From assembly GCA_964016875.1 (NCBI GenBank), contig OZ024720.1:18092242-18156241 (forward strand): a DNA stretch of 64,000 nt. The letters run 5' to 3'. The translations under genes were made by a program, and so were the position numbers. This document shows positions 46,150-55,858 of this stretch, one piece after another (position 1 is the stretch's first letter; each line of letters starts with the position of its first letter). This DNA is from Fallopia convolvulus. Its lineage: Eukaryota; Streptophyta; Magnoliopsida; Caryophyllales; Polygonaceae. The notes under the pieces are model-generated. The model saw only the letters and a list, made by a program, of their open reading frames with translations, ran no database searches and was not told the origin of the DNA.

Positions 46150-47561
46150 TGATCGCCTCTCGGATGCGAGGGTCAAGAGATACAATTTATAACCCGACCC
46201 CGTTGTAGTACGTGGTGGGTGTCGAACACTCGGGAAGTCTACTCGATCGATGTGCCTAGATACTAGGAAGCTAGAAAGGAGAGCATAAAACAAAGGAAAA
46301 CAAAGAAAATAGTCGGGACCGACACTGAGGTCACGTCGGGCCCGAGGTTGGCGACAAGAGGAAGTCGGGACCGACACTGGGTAAGTCGGGCCCGAGGTAG
46401 CTGGGGATGTCGAACTCAAAGATTTTAAAAGTAGATCTTGGGCTTTTGGGTTCCTTCCCTAGTAGATTAAGGCTTTTCCACCCCACTTCAGGCAATGAGT
46501 GATGATCGGACTAGGATCGAGTGCTTTCGCCCTCGTTCCAACCACATCTACACCTCGATCCATGGGGAAATCCCCTTCGAAGCAAGGTCTTGAGATTGAC
46601 ACATGTTCACTTTCGCTACTTTGCCAATCTCAAGCCTTGATTCCCAACTTTCGCAAGGAATTGTAGCTCTATGTAGAGTGGGTTCCTTAGATCAAACACT
46701 CAAGGCTATGGAATTGGGGTTTCTAGCCTAAACCTAGCTAGGGTTTTCCCCCATAACCCAAGATCAAGGAGATCTACTCCATGTGACAAGCAAAGAAAGC
46801 AATCAAATCAAAAGAGAAAGTAATCATCATAATCAATCTCAAAACAAAGCAAGGTTTCATTCAAATCCAAAGCAATCCACAAATTCAAATCAAGGGTTTT
46901 CAAATCCACAAGATCAAAGCAAATCAAAGCTAAACAATCAACAAAACCTATCAAGCCTTCCTCTCTCTTGGCCGATTCTCTCTCCCTTCCTCCTCTTCTC
47001 CTTCCTCCTTGCTCTCCAAGTATCCTCTTGGCTCCCTTGGAACCCCCCTTTTTGTGTTTGTGTGAGGGAACCCTTTCTTAGAAGACAAGAGGGCCTTTTA
47101 TAGATTAGATGAGGGGCAAAAGTGGAAGTTCACAAATTCGTGCCTTGGAGCCCAAGTAGTCCGGTGACCGACTCGGCCCGACACGGAGGAACCTCGGGCC
47201 CGAGGTACTGTGCATCTCGGTCCGAGGTTGGAAACTTCAAAGTCGGGCCCGACGTTGTTGCAACTCGGTCCTGACTTCGTTCCACCTTCTTCTTAGTTGG
47301 CTTCTCTTGTTCTTCTTCATGGCTTGCTTCTCTCTTTCCCGCTTTAGCTCGGCCTTTGCTCCATGTCTCGACCCTCCTTCAAATCGATCCTTGATTCATG
47401 CCAAATTACCTACAAAACACATAAAAGGTGCATAGTCTCCGAATCTCATAGAAATACGGGAACTAGGCTAAAAAGGAACAAAACGCACAAGAAAAGGGGA
47501 AAAAGAAACATATTTATAAAGGAAATCTCATATAAAAACACCACCAAATAGAGAGACATCA
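46150..47561 (-). repeat. E3 5' LTR (1412 bp)
   Basis: Almost identical to 36894-38180 apart from the ~125-bp segment at about 46400-46525. It contains GTCGGGCCCGAG (46335-46346, 46385-46396), CTCGGGCCCGAG (47193-47204) and GTCGGGCCCGAC (47242-47253). In the 3' LTR the last copy is damaged (GTCCGGCCCGAC). Confidence 0.9.
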
Positions 47562-47566
47562 ATATG

Positions 47567-49957
47567 TCTAGTTCATAGCAATTTGATTATGCTTGTAATT
47601 GCGGGTTTGGGCCATTGAATTTGATGGGCTATTGTAATCGTTAGCGGTTGTTGAGTTTGATTATTGTTTTTGGAAAAGAGATTGGTTTCCGTTTTGGACA
47701 AGTTGTGTATCTGTTAAGTTGTTTTGGTTATTTGGGGTGCAGTTGCTTTGGAAGTTAACGTGAAATACTATATAAGTTGTTTATATATAAGCTTTTTAAC
47801 TAGGCCTAAGTAATAAGATTATATTAGGTTAGGATGATTAATTATGTATATACATATAGGTGTGATCTAAGTGTGTATGTTTAGTTAATTAACCTTTGTT
47901 ATCACTTGATCTAAGTGTGTATGTTTATAAACGTAGGTGATCAATTAAGGAAGTTAGTTTATTTATATATACACGTTAACTAGTAATTAGGATTAGCTTA
48001 GATAGTTTGTTTGTTTATATGCTTTAACTCTAGTGGTCGATCTTTATTTATTTTATTATTATTCGAGAACATCGGAGTATTAAGCGTCACCGTTAATATA
48101 TATATTTAGGAGATCGCTACTACTCGAGCTCTTATCCTTCTGTTTCACGTCAGGAATCCTTTATTTGAGGTAAGTCGTTCTACGACTTGCTCGGCTTAAT
48201 TCAATTCTTGTTAGATTGAGTGCCATGTGTGTAGAATATGTTTTGGGAATTAGTCCCTTCGTTATTATTTTACCTAAAATCTTTTAATGTATATCTACGT
48301 GAATTCTTAATCTGATCGTGACTATGAGTGTGCCTATGAGAATCCGAGTGTGACTGTGTTTGCATTGGTGAATGTAATTGTTATTGTATGTGTGACTGTA
48401 TTTGTACCTGTAATTGTAAGTGTGACGTAATAGTAATTGTGAAGGTAATTTGTAATTGTATATGTCGTTGTGATTACAATCGTGAGTATGATCGTGTTTG
48501 TAATTGCAACTGTATTTGTGTTTGCAATTCTGATTGTGATTATTATTCTAATTGTGGTTGTGAGTTTGATTGTGATTCTGATTATGACTGTAACTATGAG
48601 TGTGCTTATAATCGTAATAGTAATTGTGATTGTGTTTGCAAATATGATTAGGTTTGAATCGAAATCGTGATTGTGCTTGTTATTGTGATTGTGAATTGTT
48701 CGGGTCAATTTTCTTTTCGCTGCGTGTTTGTTTCCGTTTTTTTCGAGATTAATCTTCTGTCGACTTGCTTTTCTTACGACCGTTACGTGTTAAATGATTG
48801 AATTGAATGTGCAAACCTTATTTTGGAATGATTCCATATTACGTGCTTGTATATGTTTTTGGAATTATGAAAAATCTTTTTAAAACATTTTTCGTTTTGT
48901 GCACTAGGTTCCTCAGTAAGGCCATGGATCACAGGATAAGTTGGAGATGAAGTGGTCCCCGGGCATGGTCATGCGGCTAGAAGGGACCCCCTTCTAAAAA
49001 TAAAATAAAATGTTTTGGCAAACGCTCTATTAGAGGTTTAGCTGGGGAAAGAAGGGTGAATAGGGAAAATGGGCAAGTGTAAAGGTACGCGCCCTGACCC
49101 TGCGCCATAGATGAGAGGCCAGACGGTGCCATTTGGATATGAGGAGGATGTTTGGTTGCTATTTTATTTGATGGACTTTGTTTGAATGGTCTTGCATTAT
49201 GAGGTTTGGTTTGATAGAATGTTCTTTGTGGTTGTATGTGTTGGTAGTATCCTAGTGGAAGTTATTGCTATCCTATTCGTTATTATTATTGATGTGATCC
49301 TTATTAATTATACTACTGTGTTACTGTGGTTTTTCTTTTGATGGTTATAGTTGTGATGTTGTCTGTATGAGTGCGTGTGTTTGTGTGTATCTGTGTGTGT
49401 GCTTGCATGTCTGTGGTTGTGTGTGTCTCTGTGCTTGTTTAACTTTAGGTGTTGAATTGATATGAATCGATAATTATTAATTTATGTTTGAATCTTGATT
49501 CCTAGGGTTCGGTGTGGTCTTTCTGCTTGAATTAGAATTAGAATTGTAGCTGACCCTTCGGGGAATATTTTTACAGTTTCAGGTACTTTTTCAAGAATCG
49601 TGATGGATTCTCTACAAAAAGGTGAAGCGGATGTTGGCGACGTGTCATTTGGTTCAGGTTGTTGTGATCTGGTTATCTATGTATTAAAAACTTGTCTGTT
49701 GAATTGTTTTGTTACTAGTTGGATAGAACTGGTTTAGGTTAGTTTGGATTTACTATATGATCTGACTGTGATCTTCTGTATATGAATTCTGCTATCATGT
49801 TTTTCACCCTCTTTTAAAATAAAAAGTTGGATGTTTATTTGTTTTCTCGTCGTGCTCGAGTTGCAAGATCTTAGTGAATTTGTTGTTAAACTAATCTGAG
49901 TAGTCCCAAACAGGGTCTACCACCGAGTAGCGCCCCGGCGAAAGTCGGGGTGCTACA
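47567..49957 (+). repeat. Giant LTR 2, right part
   Basis: It continues LTR2 after the E3 insertion and matches 32440-34810. It includes the cryptic TGTGATTGTAATTG repeat (48310-48700), a good splice donor in a hairpin (48168-48190), the GGCAAACGCTCTATTAGAGG box (49016) and the acceptor near 49582. It ends GGGGTGCTACA at 49957. Confidence 0.88.
48170..49582 (+). promoter_or_regulatory. Candidate LTR intron in giant LTR 2
   Basis: The donor TGAG|GTAAGTCG lies in the hairpin AAGTCGTTCTACGACTT. The acceptor is ATTTTTACAGTTTCAG at 49582. The length is 1413 nt, lengthened by the TGTGATTG-type repeat. In LTR1 the donor has been lost. Confidence 0.45.
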
Positions 49958-51160
49958 GTAAGTCGCTTAGACTTACTTAGTTATCAGTTTTGATATGTGC
50001 TGGATGTGTAGAGCTTTATTTAGGGATTCATCCCCGTATCTTGTTATACATCTATGTGTGAGTACATCGATATTTTGGAAATATACTACTATGAAACTTG
50101 GCATACATTCCTGGCATAGTCATATGGCAAGGAGAGCCCCTTCAAAATTATAATAAATGTTTTGGCAAGTGCTCTAGTAGAGGCTTGACCGGGGTAAGAA
50201 GGTGAATTGTTCTGGTGTTGGGTGGTTCGGATTAACGGTGGAGGCCGCCGACCACTACACTCCGTTCCGGCTGGATGATGCCCCAATTGCTATTTAGATT
50301 GATACGTTAGATAAGAATTTCCGGCTGAAAGAATGCACCTATTGCTATCTAAATTGATATGGTACATAAGAATTTCCGGCTGAAAGAATGCCCCGATTGC
50401 TATGTAAATTGATATGGTAGATAAGAATTTACGTCTGAAACAATGCCCTGATTGCTATTTAAATTGATTTTGGTAGATAAGAATTATTGTGAATTGTGGT
50501 TGGTTTGATATTGAAGTGAAAAGTGAAAGAGGGGATAGTAAAGTGAAATTATGTGCTATTATTAGTATTCATTGTATGACTTTAAGCATTATTATGTGCG
50601 TTTTATGATTATAAGTATTGTTGTGCGCTTGTTTGCTGTTGTGAATATACTATATGTGAGCTATTCTATTATTATTCTTATTATGTATTTGAATAAATTG
50701 ATTTTGCTACTGCATATTGTGTTTACTATTTAGTGCATATTGAAATTGTTAACTAACCCTTCGGGGCGTTGATTTTTTTAGGATTCGGACATATATCGAA
50801 ATAAGCTTCAAGGAAACTCTTCCAAGATAATGGTGGGTCAACACGACGTGGCGTGTCATAGGATGTGTCGCGTTGTTGTACAATGTTATTGTTTTGATTT
50901 GGCTTGAGTATTTCTTTTTTTAGCACTAATGAAAGTAAGTGGTTGTTTCAAAGAGCTTGTTTGGGTTGTTTGTATATGGAGAGTTGTGCATGGTTTTCAA
51001 TCCTATTTTAGTAATATCCGAGTTGGATGTTTTCCTTATTTTCTCGTCATGCCTTTGTTGCAGGATCCATATTGTAAATTTGTTGTCAGACTAGCTTAAG
51101 TGGACCCACGTGAGATCCACTACCGAGTAGCATCCCGGTATGAAAAACCGTGGTGTTACA
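49958..51160 (+). repeat. C/D 3' LTR, right part
   Basis: It begins with GTAAG (the target duplication) and continues the LTR to GTGGTGTTACA at 51160, matching 28473-29727. It carries the ~59-bp tandem repeats (50280-50480) and the acceptor at 50781. X sequence follows without a recognisable target duplication. Confidence 0.88.
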
Positions 51161-51586
51161 TTTTGAATTGTTTATGAAACTATTCATATTTTATTATGTT
51201 TCTCTTCAACTCGAGCTATATCTCTATGTCGCCTATTCTCTATCTTATTTCCCAAAGCACAATATTTAACGCCTCCGCTCCCACCTTGAGTTTGAATTTG
51301 AATTGATTACGTTTTCGAGATCCATATAGTAACATCGTGGAGTGTTTAATTAATAAAACATTTGATTGTGAAAGAAAACATTATTTTGACTTGATGGTAT
51401 AACATGATTTTCAGATAGAAAATAGTATATGATTTTTAGAAGTTAAATATGATGCTTTTGCATTTACAGTTATTATGTATTCATTTAAAATTTCAGTTTT
51501 ATATTCATATATAAATTCATCATTTATTTACAATGTACATTTCTTGTCGATCTTTTTAATGATTTATAATGCATGCAATTAATTAA
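51161..51586 (+). repeat. X repeat copy 4, resumed
   Basis: It starts TTTTGAATTGTTTATGAAAC, which lies about 400 bp downstream of the point where copy 4 was interrupted. It runs to the end of the unit at ATGCATGCAATTAATTAAG. Confidence 0.85.
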
Positions 51587-52225
51587 GATAATTGGGATTG
51601 AACGAGTTGTTGTGATGATCAAGTTGGAAGATGAGGAGTTTAATATATTAGTACGCATAACCGGAAGCGGAAATTAATTAACTTGACCTTGGTAGTTAAT
51701 TTCCTTTGTTTCCAATTCTTATTTATTAAAGAACTTAGTTTCATTTTTACAAAAAAAGGAACTTAGTTTAATTATCTATATAAACACCCTAGTATTAACC
51801 CTAGTCCTAACTAAATTGTAACAACCCAAAGTGAGTTTAATTATCTTTATAAACACCATAGTATTAACCCTAATCCTAACTAAATAACCTTCAAACTCTC
51901 GATTCCTTCAAATTTGCCCTCTAGGAACCCGAGAAAAAGTCGGCGGTCAAGAATTCTTCCTCCTTGAGTTGATCATTCAGTGCTGAACTTATCTCCGTAG
52001 TTGTGGGAAAGGGGGAAAGTGTTTGGGAGATAAGGGAGGATATTTTGAAACAATTATAATATTTGTTTAAAATTACCTTCATTGCCATTGAAAACGAACC
52101 CCCATTTTACTTGAATTTTTATTAATTCGGGTCGTTTTACTCTCTTTCGTCCATTTTTTCTAATCCAACACCCCTAAATTAAATTTATTTTTCACTTTAA
52201 AATAGACTATCACCCAATCCCTACT
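51587..52225 (+). repeat. X repeat copy 5
   Basis: Head-to-tail with the previous unit. A deletion removes the U3-like box (TTTAATATATTAGTACGC at 51639). It runs to CCCTACT at 52225, where insertion Y begins; X resumes with TAAGATATT at 55399. Confidence 0.83.
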
Positions 52226-52399
52226 AATTAGAGTGAAATTCTAGTGGAGATAGGTGTTACAGTGAAAAATAAGGACATATTAGAGCCGTTGGATTGAGAT
52301 AATCAAAGGCTGAGATTAAAAGATGGGTATAGATAAAAAAATGGAAAAAGTGCCACGGTGGCAATTTTGTAATTATGCTGAACAATATGCCCCTGATCA

Positions 52400-52630
52400 A
52401 AATCGGGCCTCTCATCCCAGGAGCCCAACCCCGACTCGATTCATTCACGCTCGTCGCTCGCTCGAGCTCCTAAAATCCTCTCTCGCTCTCTCATCTGAAT
52501 CTGAAGAAACAACGAAATCAAAAGGCCAAATCGAAACCAAAATCGAAGCATTTACAAGAGTTATAGATCTAGTAGTTGGAGCACAACTTGAAAATGCCAC
52601 CAAAAATGAAAGAACAACCGGTTAAAGGTA
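52400..52630 (+). pseudogene. Gene fragment: 5' leader and first-exon-like sequence
   Basis: A GC-richer, C/T-repetitive stretch (CGCTCGTCGCTCGCTCG, then CTCTCTCGCTCTCTC) resembles a plant 5' leader. It is followed by ATGCCACCAAAAATGAAAG (MPPKMKEQPVK) and a donor-like AAAG|GTAAGA at 52627. A longer frame, 52323-52625, crosses the same region. I do not recognise the product. No further exon is seen downstream. Confidence 0.4.
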
Positions 52631-52974
52631 AGATCGAAAACCCTAGAAATTAGTTCGTATGCGATTCGCATTTTTGGCTACATATTCGAATTAATTACAC
52701 TATTTCAAGTCTATGATGGTTCAAAACAACAGAAATTAGTTCATGTGTATGCTTTATTTTGAGTTTGTTAGTGTGTTTTTGGACTTGTATAGAAAAGTGT
52801 GTGTACACTTCTAGATAATAGCTTGTTTTCTTGAATGAATGATGCAAAATTGATTAGTTATTGTGTGTATACATAGAATTGCACTTTTTCCCTTATTGTG
52901 TGTGCTTATGGATGATTTAAGTCTACGGATTCATTCTTTGGATTCAAATCAAAGCCCTAGGGAAGGTTCGAGCT

Positions 52975-54110
52975 CATTAAGTGCATAAAGTGCAAAATTA
53001 AGCACACAAAGTGCACTCTTATGTTGTAAAAGTGCAGTATATAGCATTTTTTTTTTATTTTAGACTGAAGCCAGATTAAGTTGATAATCAACAAAACCTG
53101 CTATTTGTACTTAAATTGACTTTTTTTTACTTTACAACTTGAGCAATGTCATCTTGTTGTATACCCGTAAGCATGAGATTATTTTACATTGAAAAATTAT
53201 TTGATTAAGCTAGCAAGTTATTAATATAAGGAAAGCCTATTAGCTCAAATGGAAGAGCAATGTGCATACGTACAAGGATGTGAGTTCGAATCCCACATGG
53301 GCTAATTTGTTTTAGAAATGCACATGAATTGTCAGTAAAAAAACCATTCAAAAAATTCCATTCTAAATTAGCAAAAGTTCATTCCAAGTAGAGAGAAAAT
53401 AGTTCATTCTAGAGTAGTAAAATCGAACCCTAAAGTGCAATTTAAAAGTAGTAAAATTGCATTATAACAGTGAAAACATGCATTCCTAAATTGTACATAG
53501 TGTAAACACGTGGAAGAAATTCATGAATATTTTGCTGTGTCGTAAGATTCTAGAGTGCATTTTGAAGTAGAAAAGGTGCTTTCTGAAGTAGCAAAAGTGC
53601 ATTATATAGTTGAAAAAGTGCATTCCAAATAGATAGGATAAGTACATTTGAGATTAGTGAAATTTAATTCGAAAGTGCATTCTAAAGTGGTTAAAGTGCA
53701 TTATAAATTAGCTAAAGTGCATTTTAGATAGGTTAAAAAATTCATTATAGACTAGTAAAATTCAACTCTAAAGTGCACTTTAAAGTAGTAAAAAGTGCAT
53801 TACATAGTAGAAAAAGTGCATTCTAAAGTGGTTAAAGTGCATTATAAATTAGCTAAAGTGCATTCTAGATAGGTTAAAAAAATGCATTATTAACTAGTAA
53901 AATTCAACTCTAAAGTGCATTTTAAAGTAGTAAAAGTGCCTTAAATAGTAGAAAAAGTGCATTCCTAAAAAGATAGAAAGAGTGGATTTCAAAGTAGTGA
54001 AATTGCATTCTATAGTTAAAGTGCATTCCATGTCTCTAAAAGTGCATTCAAAATTAGTAAAAGTGTATTGAAAATAAGTAAAAGTGTATGCCAAATTGAG
54101 TGACTCAGGG
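52975..54110. repeat. Degenerate GTGCATT minisatellite
   Basis: About 30 diverged copies of a 20-25 bp unit around AAAGTGCATTCTAAAGTAG, with two longer near-identical stretches (53680-53740 and 53815-53885). No ORF. tRNA-like 1 lies inside it and tRNA-like 2 at its right border. Confidence 0.85.
53234..53304 (+). tRNA. tRNA-like sequence 1 (probably a pseudo-tRNA)
   Basis: 71 nt with an acceptor stem AGCCTAT/ATGGGCT (one G-U pair), a D arm GCTC...GAGC, A-box TAGCTCAAATGG, and B-box GAGTTCGAATCCC with a good T arm (GTGAG/CCCAC imperfect). The anticodon arm does not fold as a normal 5-bp stem with a 7-nt loop. Discriminator A. It could be transcribed by RNA polymerase III but is unlikely to be a working tRNA. 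Confidence 0.45.
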
Positions 54111-54132
54111 ATTAGTAAAGTGCATTTTAAGT

Positions 54133-54203
54133 TAGCCTATGTAGGAGTCGAACCTACATCTTTGTGAACAAGCACAATGCTCTACCATTTGAGCTAATAG
54201 GCT
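54133..54203 (-). tRNA. tRNA-like sequence 2, inverted relative to 1
   Basis: 71 nt with a perfect 7-bp acceptor stem AGCCTAT/ATAGGCT, D arm GCTC/GAGC, T arm GTAGG/CCTAC with loop TTCGACT, and matches to the A-box (TAGCTCAAATGG) and B-box (GGTTCGACTCC). The anticodon arm TTGTG/CACAA pairs perfectly but leaves only six loop bases (CTTGTT), so no normal anticodon can be assigned. It is about 75% identical to tRNA-like 1 and faces it across the minisatellite. Confidence 0.5.
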
Positions 54204-54204
54204 A

Positions 54205-54785
54205 ATTGTAGTATATGAAGAGGTTGGGACGATTAACTTCACCAAATGGGGCTCATCAAGCAAATAACATCAAATAGCACATTTATTAGACTCAAATCCA
54301 CATTACAAGTATAGTCAGAACACATTTTTCATCAAACTAGTAATCAAAATGCATCAGAAAACATATTGGAAGTCAATTAAAAGTCCATTCCAGGTCATTA
54401 ATAGAGCATTAGATAAAAGACTACCAACAACAAGTGATGGTTTATTTGAAATTGGGATGATTTGAAGTGCAAAACCCCTAAATTTAGACCAATATATATC
54501 TGTAAACACCTAAATTAGACTAAGATCCATGTTCAAACACCTAAATTTAGACCATATCTGAAGTCAACTAAAAGTCCAATTCAGGTTATTAACAAAGCAT
54601 TAGATAAAAGACTACCATCAACAACTGATGGTTTAATTGAAATTGGGGTGATTTGAAGGGCAAAAACCCTAAATTTAGACCTAATTTGGACTTTTATCAG
54701 CAACAACAATCAAATTAGAATCAAATTCCCGTTTTAGATGAAACCAAATTAAACAAATTGAGTCAGTAATCTAAGCTCACAGAAG
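54205..54785. other. AT-rich spacer with internal duplication
   Basis: No gene seen. A sentence-like repeat AAGACTACCA(A/T)CAACAA.TGATGGTTTA and its surroundings occur twice (about 54360-54500 and 54540-54680), showing a local duplication of about 180 bp. Confidence 0.6.
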
Positions 54786-54795
54786 TTGACTACAA

Positions 54796-54911
54796 TTCAC
54801 AGACCTAAAGCAGCAGTTCCGGCAACACTAGTAAGCATATACCTCTCAAGCAACTCGCCGGCGGAGCCAATTAGGCCACCCTGGACCAAGCCATCAACGA
54901 AGCCGCACATC
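54796..54911 (-). pseudogene. Short coding-like fragment
   Basis: A minus-strand frame from ATG at about 54911 (MCGFVDGLVQGGLIGSAGEL, then LERYMLTSVAGTAALGL) ends at a stop near 54799. The base composition is gene-like (GC-richer than its surroundings). A possible donor (GAGAG|GTATATG) lies at about 54842. It is divergent to the plus-strand fragment next to it. I do not recognise it. Confidence 0.35.
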
Positions 54912-54987
54912 GCACATCAGCGAATCCGCTTTTCTCTCTACACTCTGGATGATGATGATCGTATCAGAGTGAGAACAAGCTTCAACA

Positions 54988-55195
54988 ATGGCGGAGCTAT
55001 CATTTAAGGATTCGAAAGCTGTAATATCACGTGGAGCTATGCGAGGAGTTCGAAATAACATCCCTGACTCCGTCATCTACACTCACGAGCCCAACTTCAG
55101 CCACTTCTCCTCCGCTTCTGCTAGCGTCGATCGCTCCTCCTTCGCCTCCGATGCTCAAGATCGCGACTCGCTTTCCTCGGATTTCTCACAGGTAA
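54988..55195 (+). pseudogene. Gene fragment: first-exon-like coding sequence
   Basis: It starts MAELSFKDSKAVISRGAMRG and continues with a Ser-rich segment (FSHFSSASASVDRSSFASDA, then QDRDSLSSDFSQ). A donor-like ACAG|GTAATATC at about 55190 then follows. Codon use and GC content are those of a normal plant gene, in contrast to the flanks. No second exon follows before the element ends, so it looks like a captured first exon. Product not recognised. Confidence 0.45.
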
Positions 55196-55398
55196 TATCA
55201 CGAGCTATGAGAATGAACTCGTTTGAAATAAAATGGAAAAATAAAATGGAAAAATAAAAAACATCAGCAAAAGTACGAAACTACCCCTAGTCATTTAAAA
55301 AAAGGAGTGTGATCTTCACCGTTAATTAGCTAAATCCAATGGATTATATTAGTCCTTATTTTTTAGGTTAAGCCTAATCCTCATATGATCCAAACTCC

Positions 55399-55858
55399 TA
55401 AGATATTATATTTCTTTTCATATTAAATTATTTATTTGATATAATTTTATTTAGGAGAATAATTTAGAATGCTTGGAACAAAAGATAACCTGAGGCTCAA
55501 GTATAATTATTAGATTTTTTTATAAAAACAAATTAAATATGATTTGCTTGTGAAAGGAGTGTGATCTTCACCGTTATTAGATTTCGAGATCCATATAGAA
55601 ACATCGTGGAGTGTTTAATTAATAAAACATTTGCTTGTGAAAGAAAATATTATTTTGACTTGATGGTATAACATGATTTTCAGATAGAAAATAGTATATG
55701 AGTTTTAGAAGTTAAATATGATACTTTTGTATTTACTGTTCTTATGTATTCATTTAAAATTTCAGATTTATATACATATATATAAATATATATATTCATC
55801 ATTTATTTCCGATGTACATTTCTTGTCGATTTTTTAATGATTTATGATGCATGCAATT
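55399..55858 (+). repeat. X repeat copy 5 resumed, with internal deletion and filler
   Basis: It resumes at TAAGATATT. It lacks about 400 bp of the unit between 55515 and 55580, where a 24-bp copy of sequence from 55301-55324 is spliced in. It ends at ATGCATGCAATTAATTAAG. Confidence 0.8.

Larger units (their letters stand above)
36894..47561 (-). mobile_element. E3: Athila-like non-autonomous retrotransposon without pol
   Basis: A complete element of 10.67 kb flanked by ATATG (36889-36893 and 47562-47566). On the minus strand: 5' LTR 46150-47561, PBS 46124-46143, gag-protease (43031-46045), a non-coding stretch (41712-43030), one long ORF (39972-41711), a 3' non-coding region with polypurine tract, and 3' LTR 36894-38180. 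No reverse transcriptase, RNase H or integrase can be found in any frame. The two LTRs differ by scattered single bases and one ~125-bp deletion, so this is the youngest member of the nest. Confidence 0.9.
30995..49957 (+). mobile_element. Giant-LTR non-autonomous retrotransposon (LARD-like)
   Basis: LTR1 is 30995-34810 (3816 bp), the interior 34811-35301 (491 bp), and LTR2 35302-36893 plus 47567-49957 (about 3983 bp). LTR2 is split by E3. Target duplications ATAAG/GTAAG flank it, and the sequence on both sides rejoins to match the intact C/D LTR. The interior has a tRNA-Met PBS and a polypurine tract and nothing else. There are no retroviral proteins, so it would be mobilised in trans. Confidence 0.85.
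27670..51160 (+). mobile_element. C/D element: non-autonomous retrotransposon with ~2 kb LTRs, ~0.5 kb interior
   Basis: The 5' LTR is 27670-29727, the internal region 29728-30238, and the 3' LTR 30239-30989 plus 49958-51160. The 3' LTR is split by the giant-LTR element. The internal region has a degenerate tRNA-Met PBS and a polypurine tract but no ORF. LTRs much longer than the non-coding interior mark it as a non-autonomous (LARD-like) element that depends on another element's proteins. Confidence 0.87.
52226..55398. mobile_element. Insertion Y: element with gene fragments and weak inverted ends
   Basis: It splits an X unit between CCCTACT and TAAGATATT. The ends resemble each other in inverted orientation: AAAAATAAGGAC...CCGTTGGATT near 52265-52295, and its counterpart near 55338-55368. 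This suggests a TIR transposon. It contains exon-like sequence at both ends, an AT-rich middle with a GTGCATT minisatellite, and two inverted tRNA-like sequences. I see no transposase. A Pack-MULE-like gene-capture element is the most likely identity, but no 9-bp target duplication is evident. Confidence 0.5.

Noticed and set aside
53234..53304. A functional tRNA gene
   Set aside because: The anticodon arm does not form a standard 5-bp stem and 7-nt loop, and no anticodon can be read; reported only as tRNA-like.
52975..54110. CRISPR-like array of GTGCATT repeats
   Set aside because: Units are irregular in spacing, strongly diverged and without unique spacers; plant nuclear context.
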